Below are positions 1 through 13,100 of a stretch of DNA of 64,000 bases, piece by piece (the first letter of the stretch is position 1; every line of letters starts with the position of its first letter). The position numbers and the translations under genes are program-made. The notes under the pieces were generated by a model that saw only the letters and a list, made by a program, of their open reading frames with translations, was not told where the DNA came from and did not search any database. This DNA is from Ephydatia muelleri (Eukaryota > Porifera > Demospongiae > Spongillida > Spongillidae): contig JABACO010000007.1 of the NCBI GenBank assembly GCA_013339895.1, forward strand, positions 7,140,593-7,204,592, in the 5' to 3' direction.

Positions 1-873
1 GAGCTTGTGTAAGACATGAAAATATATATTCACATTCACATACAGAGATGGTGTGTTATGAAGTGTTGAAAATGGAAAGTCGATAGCATTTACCCCTCCG
101 AACTGTATAGCGATTTAAACGTAAGGCATTTTTATAATAATATGCACTAGGTCCCTTTTCATGGAATGATTCCATATCATTATGATCTCCCAACCTATCG
201 GTTAAAATGCAAAGATGCCCCCTCGATGTATTGGAATTTCTTAATGTGACGATTCACCATACTGCCGGAATTTGTCTGCGATTCGTACGCTCAACTTACA
301 TGTAAACTGAGGTACGATAGAGCTGTAAAAACCGGCTGCATTTCAATAAGGATTGCAATACAAGGAGTGCGCATATGATATATTGTCTACTACAATATAT
401 TTTAGGTGAAAGAGAATGCTTTAGCACCTATCAAACAGTAACAACGGCTTGTTCAAAACGTATTGAAACAAGCCTATACATGTATAATTATACACCCAAT
501 GTCTAGCCATTAAAGGCTGAGGCGGCCTTACTCATGCAGCGGCCTGATTACATTGTATTATTCGTAATTGCCGCGTCACCCACCAGGCGTGGCACGTGCA
601 GTCATGTGAGTGAATATGCGTCGCCATTTTTATCTGAGAGTGTGTTGTCGTACAGAATCTGAGGCACAGAGGCATGGCGCAACTAAGTGAATATTTGATT
701 TCCAGTGCATTGATGATACTGGTATGGATAACTCGAAGTAATTAAGTAATGTGTGGTCCCATCTCTCTTTCCATCTTTCATTAATCCTGCAGATTGCTAT
801 AATGCACACGGAGGTGGTTATATCAGAGGCGTAGGAACAGGGGGGGAGGGGGGGGGGGGGGAGGGGGGGGGGG
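1..873 (-). repeat. Dispersed repeat, inverted copy of 46,613-47,310
   Basis: Read on the minus strand this segment matches 46,613-47,310 almost throughout. Shared landmarks are the cacattcacatacagagatgg stretch near the start, the tgtctagcca segment near 500, the cagaatctgaggcacag segment near 655, and a G homopolymer (841-873) facing a C homopolymer (46,613-46,635). Its first 130 bases also resemble the arms of the foldback at 27,831-28,496, so it belongs to a related element. No coding potential is supported; the short ORF here is shadow sequence. Confidence 0.8.
841..873. repeat. G-rich homopolymer run
   Basis: Nearly uninterrupted G run on the plus strand. Length is likely to be unreliable in any assembly. 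The same run appears as poly-C at 46,613-46,635 in the inverted copy. Confidence 0.9.
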
Positions 874-1026
874 TCATCCATTTTCACCATACATCAAAAA
901 GTTGTCACCCAATTATCACCATGTATGGATGATTCATATGACTTTCAGTCCACCCCCCCCCCTCCCTCCCCAAGTCTAAGTATTTGAAACTTGTATGGTT
1001 TTTAGTTTTGTTCCTTCCCTCGACAG

Positions 1027-1125
1027 AACAAAACAACTCGACTGTATGTGGTGAGTGAGAAGGGTGATTATGATGGAGTGAAGAGGTTGTTGAGAGCAGG
1101 TGCTGACGTGAATGAAGCAAGATCT
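1027..1125 (+). CDS. Ankyrin-repeat exon 1
   Basis: A 99-base exon between acceptor ccctcgacag and donor gtaagt encodes one 33-residue ankyrin repeat. It has the subtype ending LLRAGADVNEA and belongs with the exons at 2446 and 35668. It departs most from the ankyrin consensus: the TPLxxA motif reads TRLYVV. Either the repeat is diverging or the exon is under weak constraint. Confidence 0.72.
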
Positions 1126-4100
1126 GTAAGTGATATGATATTTAAACTCTATGACACATGCAGTTATAAATAAAAATAAATAAGCTATTTCCCAACAGTT
1201 TTAGCATGTGAAATTAAGTACACCACACTAGTCCTATGTAGACAGATCAAGTGTAGCCAGCAGAGACACAATTGCCTGTTCTCTTAGATCTCCTCCTTGA
1301 TGAGTGCATTGTACAGAGAAAATTGGCGTTAAGCTAGATGTAATTAACTCTTTGAATGCCAAGTGCGTATATGCATGCACACACAACCGTTATGCCATTC
1401 ATACATGAGTTATTGCGTGCAAAAATGTGTTGATTAGTTACAGCTCTATGATGCATGCATATGCTTGCTGCACTTGTAACCATATAGCGTTCAAAGAGAT
1501 AATGAATGCGGACACTTTTCACAAGCCTGGACCACATTCACACACAGCTCTGTCCAGTGTCCAAATGCATGCTTTAAATATATCCCTACATGTATGTAGG
1601 GTAAGATGTACATTGTATGCAATTATAATGGCCCAAATTTTTAGTAGTGAAAATTTGTTGATTTAGACCACTTTTCAGTGTCTAGTCTCTCGTTGTGATG
1701 ACATTTGTATTACAGGATGGTTGCAGTCCATTGTACGCAGCAAGTTTTTATGGACATCTTGATGTAGTGGAGACACTATTGGAGGCTGGAGCTAATATCG
1801 ATCAGACCAATAATGTAGGTGGCCATGTATGTATTCAGTACCATTGTAATCATGTATGGTACATGGGTGTATATGATAGCTTGCTCATGCCTTTACTCTT
1901 CCGGAACCTGAAATGATGTAATACTTTGCTAGCACTTTACAGATTTTACACAGGTCCATACTTTGCACATGTTATATTTATAAAAAGGAGCGTTTGGATG
2001 TAAAATGCTTCAATTTGATGTTTATTTGGTCTTTGTATGATGTTCCTATTGCGAGTTACACATGATGAAGTGATGGAGAAGATGAATAAGGAAAACCAAA
2101 TAAATGGTGGATTTGAAGTGCCGAATTGACACTCTACTAAAACGGCACCTGTACAACGATGTGTACGGTTGTATGATAGATTATATATAAAGGCAATGCT
2201 TCGGTATCTTTTTCAAACGCTCGAACAAAAACCACGTCCACGGAGCCAATCCTGCATAAGACCTACTAGCGTGGGTCCTGATACCACGTCCTTTCCCTCC
2301 CCCCACCCACTCTCCTCCCCATCTCTCTTCACTCACGCTGTTCTCCCGTGCATACATGTATTGCTATACATGTACATGTACATGGTGATGGAGTTGTATT
2401 CCAAGTGTATGTTTGCTCTGTTTCGTTCCTTCACTCCTTTACCAGAACAACACAACTCCATTGTATGTGGCGAGTGAGAAAGGTCATCATGATGTAGTAC
2501 AGACATTGTTGGGAGCAGGTGCTGATGTGAACATAGCAAGGTCTGATGTAAGTTGTGGGATGTTTATTTAATGATATGCTTTAACTTGAACTATCACATA
2601 TGTGCGGGTATTCCCAAGTACTTGTACGATTAGATCATAATACTGTACAATGGCACTGAAGCAGAATAAAGTCAGTGTGATCACCTGGGACCTTAATAGG
2701 GAAACTTTATGCTAGTAGGTCTGGTGCTATAGTGTGTCAAGTGCGCATGCAACCTGATATGGGATCATTTCCGTGAAATAGACCTTACGCATGTTTTTTC
2801 AAGATTTCAATTTTGTTTGACATTCTAGAAGTCTGAAATGTCCCCCTACACATTACTTCTTATGCACTGAGAATCGGTGTATCTGTCATGGAGTTAAAAG
2901 GCTGTAAATTTTTTATTAGCCAAACATTTCAATGCAATCATTACATATCTATCGCACGTACTGGAAATTTTATAATGTATGTGCTAGGTCCATTTTCGTG
3001 GAAACGATTACATATGTACATCTGTACATGTACAAGGGCAGTCCAATTTACACAGTGGCCCAACTGCCAGTCCAAAATGGATCCCCTCCATGATGAGTGT
3101 GTGAGAGGGAAAAGAGTGAATTAAGCAAGACCATACCACTTTGACATGTACATGTAAACAACAGATTTTGTAAGCAATTTAGTATACAGTGTATTGTACA
3201 ATTACTACTTTGCAAGTCCCTACAATTTTGTCACAACCATTGTCCAGGGAGACCAAGTTGTACAGTGAAAATTGGTCTACCCACACCTCTGGTTATGATG
3301 ACATTTGTATTGCAGGATGGTCGGAGACCATTATACATTGCAAGTCTTAATGGACATCTTGGTGTAGTGAAGACACTAATGGAGGCTGGAGCTAATATCA
3401 GTGAGACCAATAAGGTAGGTATACATTATAATTTATTCACATTCAAACGAAAAGGATGTTCATGCACTCCCATCACATTCAAGAGGATGTTCATGCACTC
3501 CCACGTGATTCCATATATGGATGTGTGACATTCCTGTTAGGGACTAGAACAATTTCAGGTTACACAACAGTCCAATGCAAGCTGAAGAGCAGGTGTTGCA
3601 TGTACATGTAGATCTATGTACTACAGGGTCATTCCAAGTCAAATCATCATGCTTTATGCCACCATGTCCTCTCATGTGGAACACTTTTGTTATGAGCTTG
3701 TTTAACAATACAAATTAGGTGTTGTTTAGGTGTTGCTAATATCCCAAAGGCACTTGCCTGACAGATGTATGGAGAGATGAACCACTGGACTGTAATACAG
3801 TGTACCAGTTGAAAGACTCATTTTGAATTCACCTTGTTGTACTTAGTTTGTTTACACAGTAACCACCAAGTGTTAATAATGTCATAACAGAGAGACACAA
3901 GAGTTATAAGCTAACTAACATTTTGTGTATGCGTGTAAGAGCAAAGGGGCTCCCTTCCAAGCTGCGTACTTTATCAATGCATCACTTTTGTTCCATACAT
4001 GCCTATAGCTTACACCACTGCACGTGGCCATATGCACTGAAATGTCTGAAAGAAATTTCTACCCTTTCAGTACATTTGGGCACGCGGTGGTAAGCTATAG

Positions 4101-7100
4101 GTATGCACAATAGTAATGCATATAATATATGAGAGTGGGATGTCAATATGGGAGGGTGAGGTATTCAGGGTGGTACAATTTCATGTGGAATGAACCTGTT
4201 AGCTTCAGATGTGGGCATGTCTGTGAGTGTGTGAGTGTTTGTTCATGATGTGTGGGTGTGATCTGGTGTATACACTTACACTGTATGTCACTGTTACTGT
4301 GTGGTGATTGGGTGTAAATCTGTCAGCAGTGTGCCATCTAGTGCATGTAGCAGGTGCTTTGATTATTGAAGAACCAGGGCTACATGTGGATATGTACTAC
4401 AGGGTCATTCCAAGTCAAATCATCATGCTTTATGCCACCATGTCCTCTCATGTGGAACACTTTTGTTATGAACAATTAGGTGTGTTGTTTAGGTCTAAGT
4501 AAATTTTGTCAGCGAAGCCTCACCTTTAGATAAACATCAAAGGTCTAGCTAAGCATACTATCCCTCCCCAGCATATAGCCACAGACCATAACCACCAAAC
4601 AGGTTTAGGGGTCTGGTTCCAGGCATGGTATATATTGGATTGGAGCCTAGACAGCAGTGTCTAGGAGTGGTCTACCCCCAGCACTGATCAAGAACCTAGC
4701 CAGATGGCAGAGTGAAGCCTACAAGGTGTACACACGACACCCTCTGACACAGCCCTAAGACAGTGCAGTCATAGCCTCAGCTCAGTAACATTTACACACT
4801 CACATTGACACATGCACACATGTTTTATTTGTACTCCCATGCCTGGAACCATAAACCCACCTTAAACCTAATTGGGGGTATATAGTTACACTATAAGTTG
4901 GGCAGCACCCTCAAGGCTTCTACCCCAATAGCCACCTAACCATTGCCAGCGTAATGGTTTGGAACACAGGCCGACCCAATGGTCTTGTCATTGGTCCCTG
5001 TTGGCTAGGTAGCAATCGTCCAGCTGCGGCTGTTGCCTGCTCCCTCAGTGGGAAAAACAGTGACAGTGAACATGGGCAGTAATCTCTGTGCATTACCCTG
5101 ACAGCTACCAAATATCAGGCACACTTAGTGAAAGGGGAGCATCCCAGGGAAAGCATTAATTAGATATTGTGTTGTTACCAACTTTCGTTATCTTGTCCTG
5201 TTAGTCCTTGGGTGGCAAACTTAAGCACAAACATACAATCACTAATGGGCTTTTCATGCTGATAATGAAATATCTATTAGGTTGAAAATGAAATGGCTAT
5301 TAAGTTTGAAATTATGCAACAAAATGTGTTACTCGAAAAGTTCATTTGTATAAATTCCCCCTTTTTGCCAGTTGTGAGAGTACCATGTATTCAGTTCATA
5401 CCCAAAAAATCTGTGCCAAGAGAAGGTATGAAATGAGAGAGAGAGTTGCAAGTTGCTGGTACAATACCTCATACTCCAAAGGACTCTGGACGCCCTTATC
5501 TGTTGTTGGCAACAATTCTATACTCTGTAATGTTTTGTGTATAGCCTATTTTCCTTCCCCTGGCTCTGTCCCTTCCTTCCCACTCATCTGTCATCTTACC
5601 CTCCACCTTTGACCTCCCTTTGTACAGAAATGTTACATCTGTCATATGTTATGTTTCAACACTCACCTCCACTTGTCCAGCCTCTAGTTATGATGACATT
5701 TGTATTGCAGAATGGTTGCAGTCCATTGTATGGAGCAAGTTTTGATGGACATCTTGATGTAGTGAAGACACTATTGGAGGCTGGAGCTAATATCAATCAG
5801 GCCAATGTTGTAGGTATATGTACACATGCATGATGTTCATTGAACCGCAATTGTACCTGTACAACACAGCCGATTGTATATAAAATAAAGCTACAGTACT
5901 ATACATGTATTGAACATGCTGAGCTATGAACCTTGAGAAAAGCTTTGAACAAATGTATGTCTTATCTTTCACATGCATTTAGTGTACATGTGTACTGTGT
6001 AGGGGCTGTTTGGTGTGTCATGTTGTATCCATGCTTGTGTATTGTAATTGCATGACAACTGTGCTGTGCTGGTCATTGGTGTGTTGCATGTCCAGCTGCA
6101 ATGGTGTGCATTTGATTAATCTTACTGTAAATACATGTAGTGTGTCTACGAAAGAATGCAAGAAAACAAACAGTGTTTAACTTTCATCGATCAGGATTGA
6201 GAGAAAATGTTCTCTCAATCCTGACGAAAGTTAAACGCTTATTTTGTTGCATTCTTTTGTACACACATGGTATAATCAATGATCTATGTATTAGATGGGC
6301 ACTCTGTATTGAAACACTGTAGCATCCATTCATCCAGATGTGTGTGTGCATATGTGTTGTGACTACGAGTACATGTGTGGTATGCAATAGTGCACGTGTG
6401 CATGTACACTGTACATGTAGATATGCATGTGAGAAGACTTCATAGTAATGGTGGTCTGTTATTCTAGACAGTACATGTACACTGTAGTTACACCTACATT
6501 TACATATACATGTATCTTGCTGGGGGTCACATCATGCACCTTTCTCTACAGGAAGCTTTACCTTTTGCCATAGCCCTTGCTAATCTTCTCATCTTCATTC
6601 CGATCCCCTTATTGCATGGCCTTCGTACCTCTTGCAGTGACTTTGGGTTCTTTTTTTTTCACAAAGCGTACATGTACATGAATGTACATACTTGTGCACA
6701 CAATGCATTCTTATGTAAATGGACCTGTTCACTGTACTCTTTTTCAAAATATTGTGCACATACACAAATGCATACGTACAGTACAGTTACATTGTTACAT
6801 AAATGGAATCTTGTGGGCAGATACTCATGTACAATACACTTGCACACATACACGCATACCCCATGGCAAACATTAATGATGGTACACACACCACACACAC
6901 ACATGTACCTTGCATGCAAGATCTGTTCTGCTGAACCTGTCCATTGCACATGCACTTGCATTCTATTCCATTGAACTGGTCATATGCATGTATGAGAGGT
7001 CACTCATTCTATTCTCCATTTCTGTACTGTGACTGGGCTTTTGTACTTGTAGTGCCCTCTCTATTCATTCATGATGTTGACAACTTCTCTCATGCATGTG

Positions 7101-10100
7101 GAGCTCCCTTATGACTGGTGTTCTGTACATACCATGCAACATGAGACTCACAACAACTTTCACTGAGAAGGAATGCAACAGTGCTTTTCATTCATTCTCG
7201 TCGCTGTTTATGCCTCGCCCGCTCAGCTTTTGTTCTGGACACTTGCAGTGAATTCCATCTCTTGTTTCTAACAACTAGATGTAGATGTAGTGTTACTGTA
7301 CTGTCAACCTAATTACTTTGCTGCAATGCTCTTCCCTCAGTACACAGTACATTTTAAGTCCCCATAAAATAGTCTGATCAGTTTATTGTCATGCACTTGT
7401 CTTATCATAACACCCAGCCACAGTGTTTTTAATGAATATCATCTCCAAACCACATTCGCATCACCATATGAACGGTCACAGGAGCACCAGCCAAGGCGTC
7501 GAATGTTCCTTGCCAGCAGCCCACCTCAAGCCAAAACGTCAACTGATTACAAACGAGATGCTAGGGCAGATGCTTTCAGAACTTGACAGGGATCACAAAC
7601 CATCTCACGATCGCTTGGCAGCCATCACACTGGGCTTCTTTGGTCTGCTAAGGGTCAGCGGGTTTACAGTATCCAACCAGCATGGGTTTAACCCTGACCA
7701 GCACCTTACCGCAAAGGCCATCACCATGCGTAAGGACAGCATGGTAGTTGTGATTAAGAAATCGAAGACAGACCAGAGGGGGGAAAGTTGCCAGATCAAC
7801 ATTGGTCAGACACACACCAAGTGCTGCCCACATCTTGCAATGCAGAGATGCCTAGGTCAGCTGACATGATTTGCAAGGAAACCCTTGTTTTGTTTGAATC
7901 AGGAACAGCACTCACATCCAGGGCACTGAGATTGGTCCTGCATCATCTGATCTGCAGGTAATGGCTATAACACCAAGTTGTACCACACCCACAGCCCAAG
8001 AATTGGAGCAGCGACAGCAGTGTCTAGGAGTGGTCTACCCCCAGCAACGATCAAGAACCTAGGCAGATGGCGGAGTGAAGCCTACAAGGTGTACACGCGT
8101 CACCCTCTGACACAGTCCTAAGACAGTGCAGTCATAGCCTCAGCTCAGTAACATTTACACACTCACATTGGCACATGCACACATGTTGTATTTGTACTCC
8201 CATGCCTGGAACCATAAACCCACCTTAAACCCTATTGGGGGTATATAGTTACACTATAACTTGGGTGGTACCCTCAGGGCTTCTACCCCAATAGCCACCT
8301 AACCATGGCCAGCGTAATGGTTTGGAACACAGGCCGACCCAATGATAGTCAGCACTTGTCATTGGTCCCTGTTGGCTAGGTAGCAATCGTCCAGCTGTGG
8401 CTGTTGCCTGACCCCTCAGTGGGCAAAACAGTGACAGTGAACATGGGCAGTAATCTCTGTGCATTACCCTGACAGCTACCAAATATCAGGCACACTTAGT
8501 GAAAGGGGAGCATCCCAGGGAAAGCATTAATTAGATATTATGTTGTTACCAACTTTCGTTATCTTGTCCTGTTAGTCCTTGGTGGACAACCTTAAGCACA
8601 ACCATACAATCATTGATGGGCTTTTCATGCTGATAATGAAATATCTATTAGGTTGAAAATGAAATAGCTATTACATGTACGTTTGAAATTATGCAACAGG
8701 ATGTGTTACTTAAATAGTTCATTTTAAAAATTCCCCCTTTTTGCCAGTTGTGAGAGTACCATGTATTCAGTTCATACCCAAAAAAATCCGTGCCAAGAGA
8801 AGGTATTAAATGAGAGAGAGAATTGCAAGTTGCTGGTACAATACCTCATTCTCCAAAGGACTCTGGACGCCCTTATCTGTTGTTGGCAACAATTCTATAC
8901 TCTTGTGCCCACCTTCTGTAACGTTTTGTGTAAAGCCTATTTTCCTTCCCCTGGCTCTGTCCCTCCCCTCCACCCATCTGTCATCTTACCTTCCACCTTT
9001 GACCTCCCTTTTAACAGAAATGTTACATCTGTCATATGTTATGTTTCAACACTCACCTCCACTTGTCCAGCCTCTAGTTATGATGACATTTGTATTGCAG
9101 GATGGTTGCAGTCCATTGTTTGGAGCAAGTTTTGATGGACATCTTGATCTAGTGAAGACACTATTGGAGGCTGGAGCTAATATCAATCAGGGCAATAATG
9201 TAGGTACATGTACACATAAATCATGTTCATTGAACCGCAATTGTACCTGTACAACACAGCTGATTTTATATAAAATAAAGCTACAGTACTGTACATGTGT
9301 TGAACATGCTGAGCTATGAACCTTGAGAAAAGATTTGAACATATGTATGTCTTATCTTTCACATGCATTTAGTGTACATGTGTACTGTGTTGGGGCTGTT
9401 TGGTGTGTCATGTTGTATCCATGCTTGTGTATTGTAATTGCATGACAACTGTGCTGTGCTGGTCATTGGTGTGTTGCATGTCCAGCTGCAATGGTGTGCA
9501 TTTGATTAATCTTACTGTGTCTACGAAAGAACGCAAGAAAATAAAGTCTTGAACTTTCATCTATCAGGATTGAGAGAAAATGTTTCACTCAATCCTGACG
9601 AAAGTTAAACGCTTTTTATTTTGTTGCGTTCTTTTGTAGACACCTGGTGTACATTTCCGTCCACTTCTCTCCTCCCTCCCCACCCCCCTCCACTTCCATT
9701 ATTCTCCCTGTTTTCAGCATCGTACAGTGTATGTGCACGTATCAGTTGTTATGTATTCATTCATACATTGCAATGATGGCATTGTTCTGAAGTACTCTCT
9801 TACAAACTTTGTCCTTGGAAACTGGTTCAAAGAACTCGCACTGGCAGCTTAGAATATTGCTTGTACATTGTACATAGAGATAATTCCCTCAATTCAGTAA
9901 CAAGGTTGACGATGTAACTACATGTACAGTACCACTGATGTGTGTTTTTGGGTTCGTGTGTACGTTGAAGTCCATGCGTTCGTCCAAAAATGGCCGCTTG
10001 TAGGAAGTTGTGGAGAGAAAACTAGGCCATGTGACTTTGGCTACAAATAGTAGTTCATTCATTGTATGGCTTTTAAATGGCGACAGGTGCAAACATGTTA

Positions 10101-13100
10101 ACATGTAGTGCAAAGTTTGTAAGGTTGTCGGTTGTCAAGGGTGGTTGCTAAGGCATTATGCCACCTTTTCAATATTTCTATCGGTATGCCTTTTGTCCAC
10201 AAAATGTATGGCCGCATAGGGCTGTGTAAATGAATACATAAGTCTAACCAGTATTAATATAACTATTCGTTGAACGCATTATTGTAACGTTTTGACTTAC
10301 ACTGTGTCTGTTGTTCTAGACAGTACATGTACACTGTAGTTACACCTACATTCACATATACATGTATCTTGCTGGGGGGTCACATCCATTTCCATTTCCA
10401 TCCTCTTCTCTCCTCCCTCCACACCCCCCTCCCCTTCCATCTATCTCCCTGCTTTCAGCATTGTACAGTACGTCTCAGTTGTTATGTATTCATACATACA
10501 TTGCATTGTTTGGAAGTACTCCTATAGTAGTTAACTTGTCCTTGGAAACTGGTTCAAAGAACTCGCACTGGCAGCTTAGAATATTGCTTGTACATTGTAC
10601 ATAGAGATAATTCCCTCAATTCAGTAACAAGGTTGACGATGTAACTACATGTACAGTACCACTGATGTGTGTCTTTGGGTTAGTGTGTAAATGTAAGCAT
10701 GATGTCATTCAATGCATGTATTCTCACATCCCAGTCAGCATGTGGGCCATGTGCACCTGTATCCTAGTAGTTGTAATTAGAGCACTACGGTCCACAGCCT
10801 TGTACATCAGTCAGCTAGCAGTATGCACTTCATGGGTGTACATTGAATTCTGTGCATTTACTGTCAGGGGTTAATGTCCAGTGTACATGTCATTCTGATA
10901 ATGGTCCATATTAAACACGATACATAAATGTACACACATAGCTTACACACCTTGCCTCAACTAGGCTAGCTGTCGTTGATCTAGGTTGGATCAAGCAATG
11001 GTAAATGTAATCGATAGGCCATTTTTGCATAAGGATTTCCCTGGCTACTCCATGTACTTGATACCTATTGTACTGTAGCTATTTTTCCCAGTCCACACAC
11101 ACATGCACACACACACATGCACACACACATGCACACACACACATGCACACACACACACAATCACATACAAACACAGAATACTATCTAAGGTCCAAATGCA
11201 TGCCTTAAATATATGTTCCCTAGCATGTAGAGTATATTGTGCATAAATGGTCTTGGGGTGGGGAAGGGAGGGGGGACACATTGTGGCAGTGAAATTGTTT
11301 AACCCGGAACCACTTTTCACGTGACAGTCCAGCCTCTGGTTATGATGACATTTGTATTGCAGAATGGTTGGAGTCCATTACACGTAGCAAGTTTGAAAGG
11401 ACATCTTGATGTAGTGGAAACACTATTGGAGGCTGGAGCTAATATCAATCAGGCTCAACAGGTACAGTAGGTAGACATGTATTCAGTGGTTACATGATGT
11501 CACACATGTCCATACATTGTATCTCCCTTACACTGGTTACATGTGTCTCCTTGTTATACATGTAGTACCTCCTACTCCACCTTCATACATGTACATGTAT
11601 CAAATTGCCTTTGCCATTTACCATGACATGTGCAGTAGGTGCTATACCATAAGCCTGGTAATTTATCATGATGTAACTACATGTACATGTATTGTGTAAC
11701 ATAACTATTGTACTGTAGCTATATTTCCCAGTCCATTGTGTGCTGCACCCACCTCCACAATCACATACCAACACAGAATAGCACAGTATTTATACACATA
11801 GAATGGGAGCCTGTAAACTGACATAGACTTACGGACGGGCCCACACACCCTCCGCCCACACTATGCGATAAACCAGCAGTGAGGAATGCCCTTCTGGTGA
11901 TAAAACCTCATTGGAGAAAAATATCTACACAAACCAATTTCAGTGTTAGGGAACTGCTGATAAAAAAATACTTACAAACACAAACAGACATTTAATTGCA
12001 GGTATTAGTTTTCAAAGTTCTAACATATTGTATTATCAATGGTGTGAGTGTGTTTGTACAAGTACATATGTACATGTACATGTGTGGTGTCCATGTTTTT
12101 TGTGTATGGTGTCCATGTGTTGTGTGTGGTGTCCATGTGTTGTGTGTGGTGTCCATGTGTTGTGTGTGGTGTCCACGTGTTGTAACAGCTGTCCTTTCAT
12201 CACTCTTCATCTTCTGGTCTTACTTCACAAGAGTTGTGTTCCACACCAGTTGTCACATGATGCACACAACATGACCTACGCACAATATTATTATTTATCC
12301 ACCCTGTGGCCATTTTTCCCACTACTTTTGATCTATTTCAATGACTTGCAGCTTCGCACAATCACATACCAACACAGAATAGCACAATCTTTACACACAT
12401 AGAATGGGAGCCTGTTTTCTGACAAAGACCTACATGTATAGATGGGCCTCCACCCACACACCTACAGTGAGGAAAGCCCTTCTGGGGTTAAAATCTCATC
12501 GCAGATGAATATCTACAAAAACCAATTTCATTCTCATGGAGCTGCAGATAGAAAATACTTGAAAACACACGCATTTGCAGGTATTAGTTCTAACATGTAC
12601 ACAATCACGTCGACTTTTATGTGACCACATATACATGTACATGCTCAATGTTGGAAGTACCACGTCCAAACACCTGCACTAATGCAGGTACATTTCCCAA
12701 AGTGCAGGTTCATTTTATCTTATCTCTGCCCTCCTTTATGTCCAAGCTAATCAGAAGGTCACCAGGGCTACATGTTCATTCCAAGTCAAATCATCATGCT
12801 TAATGCCCATGTCCATGTCATGCTTAGAGTGTGCGAGAGGCTGGGGATCCCAGTTGCCTTGGACAAGCTGGAAGGTCCAGCGACCACCATCACAATTATG
12901 CAGCAGACTTGATAATAATGAATAATAATTTTGGCAAATTAGGTGTGTTGTTTAGGTGTTGGTGGAACAGGTTCTTTTCTTCATGGAATGAGAGGTACAT
13001 GTATATCTTCCTCGAACCCAATTGGAAGAATGCAGAGACCATACATTTGGGCACGTGGTATGCACAATAGTAATGCATATAATATATGAGAGTGGGATGT

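Noticed and set aside
6140..6387. ORFs across the hairpin MITE and its flank
   Set aside because: Foldback DNA with shadows on both strands; no protein family.
6541..6640. Possible exon after ttctctacag encoding EALPFAIALANLLIFIP
   Set aside because: Hydrophobic stretch follows from T-rich DNA; the sister copy at 36,343 has changes and no donor fits.
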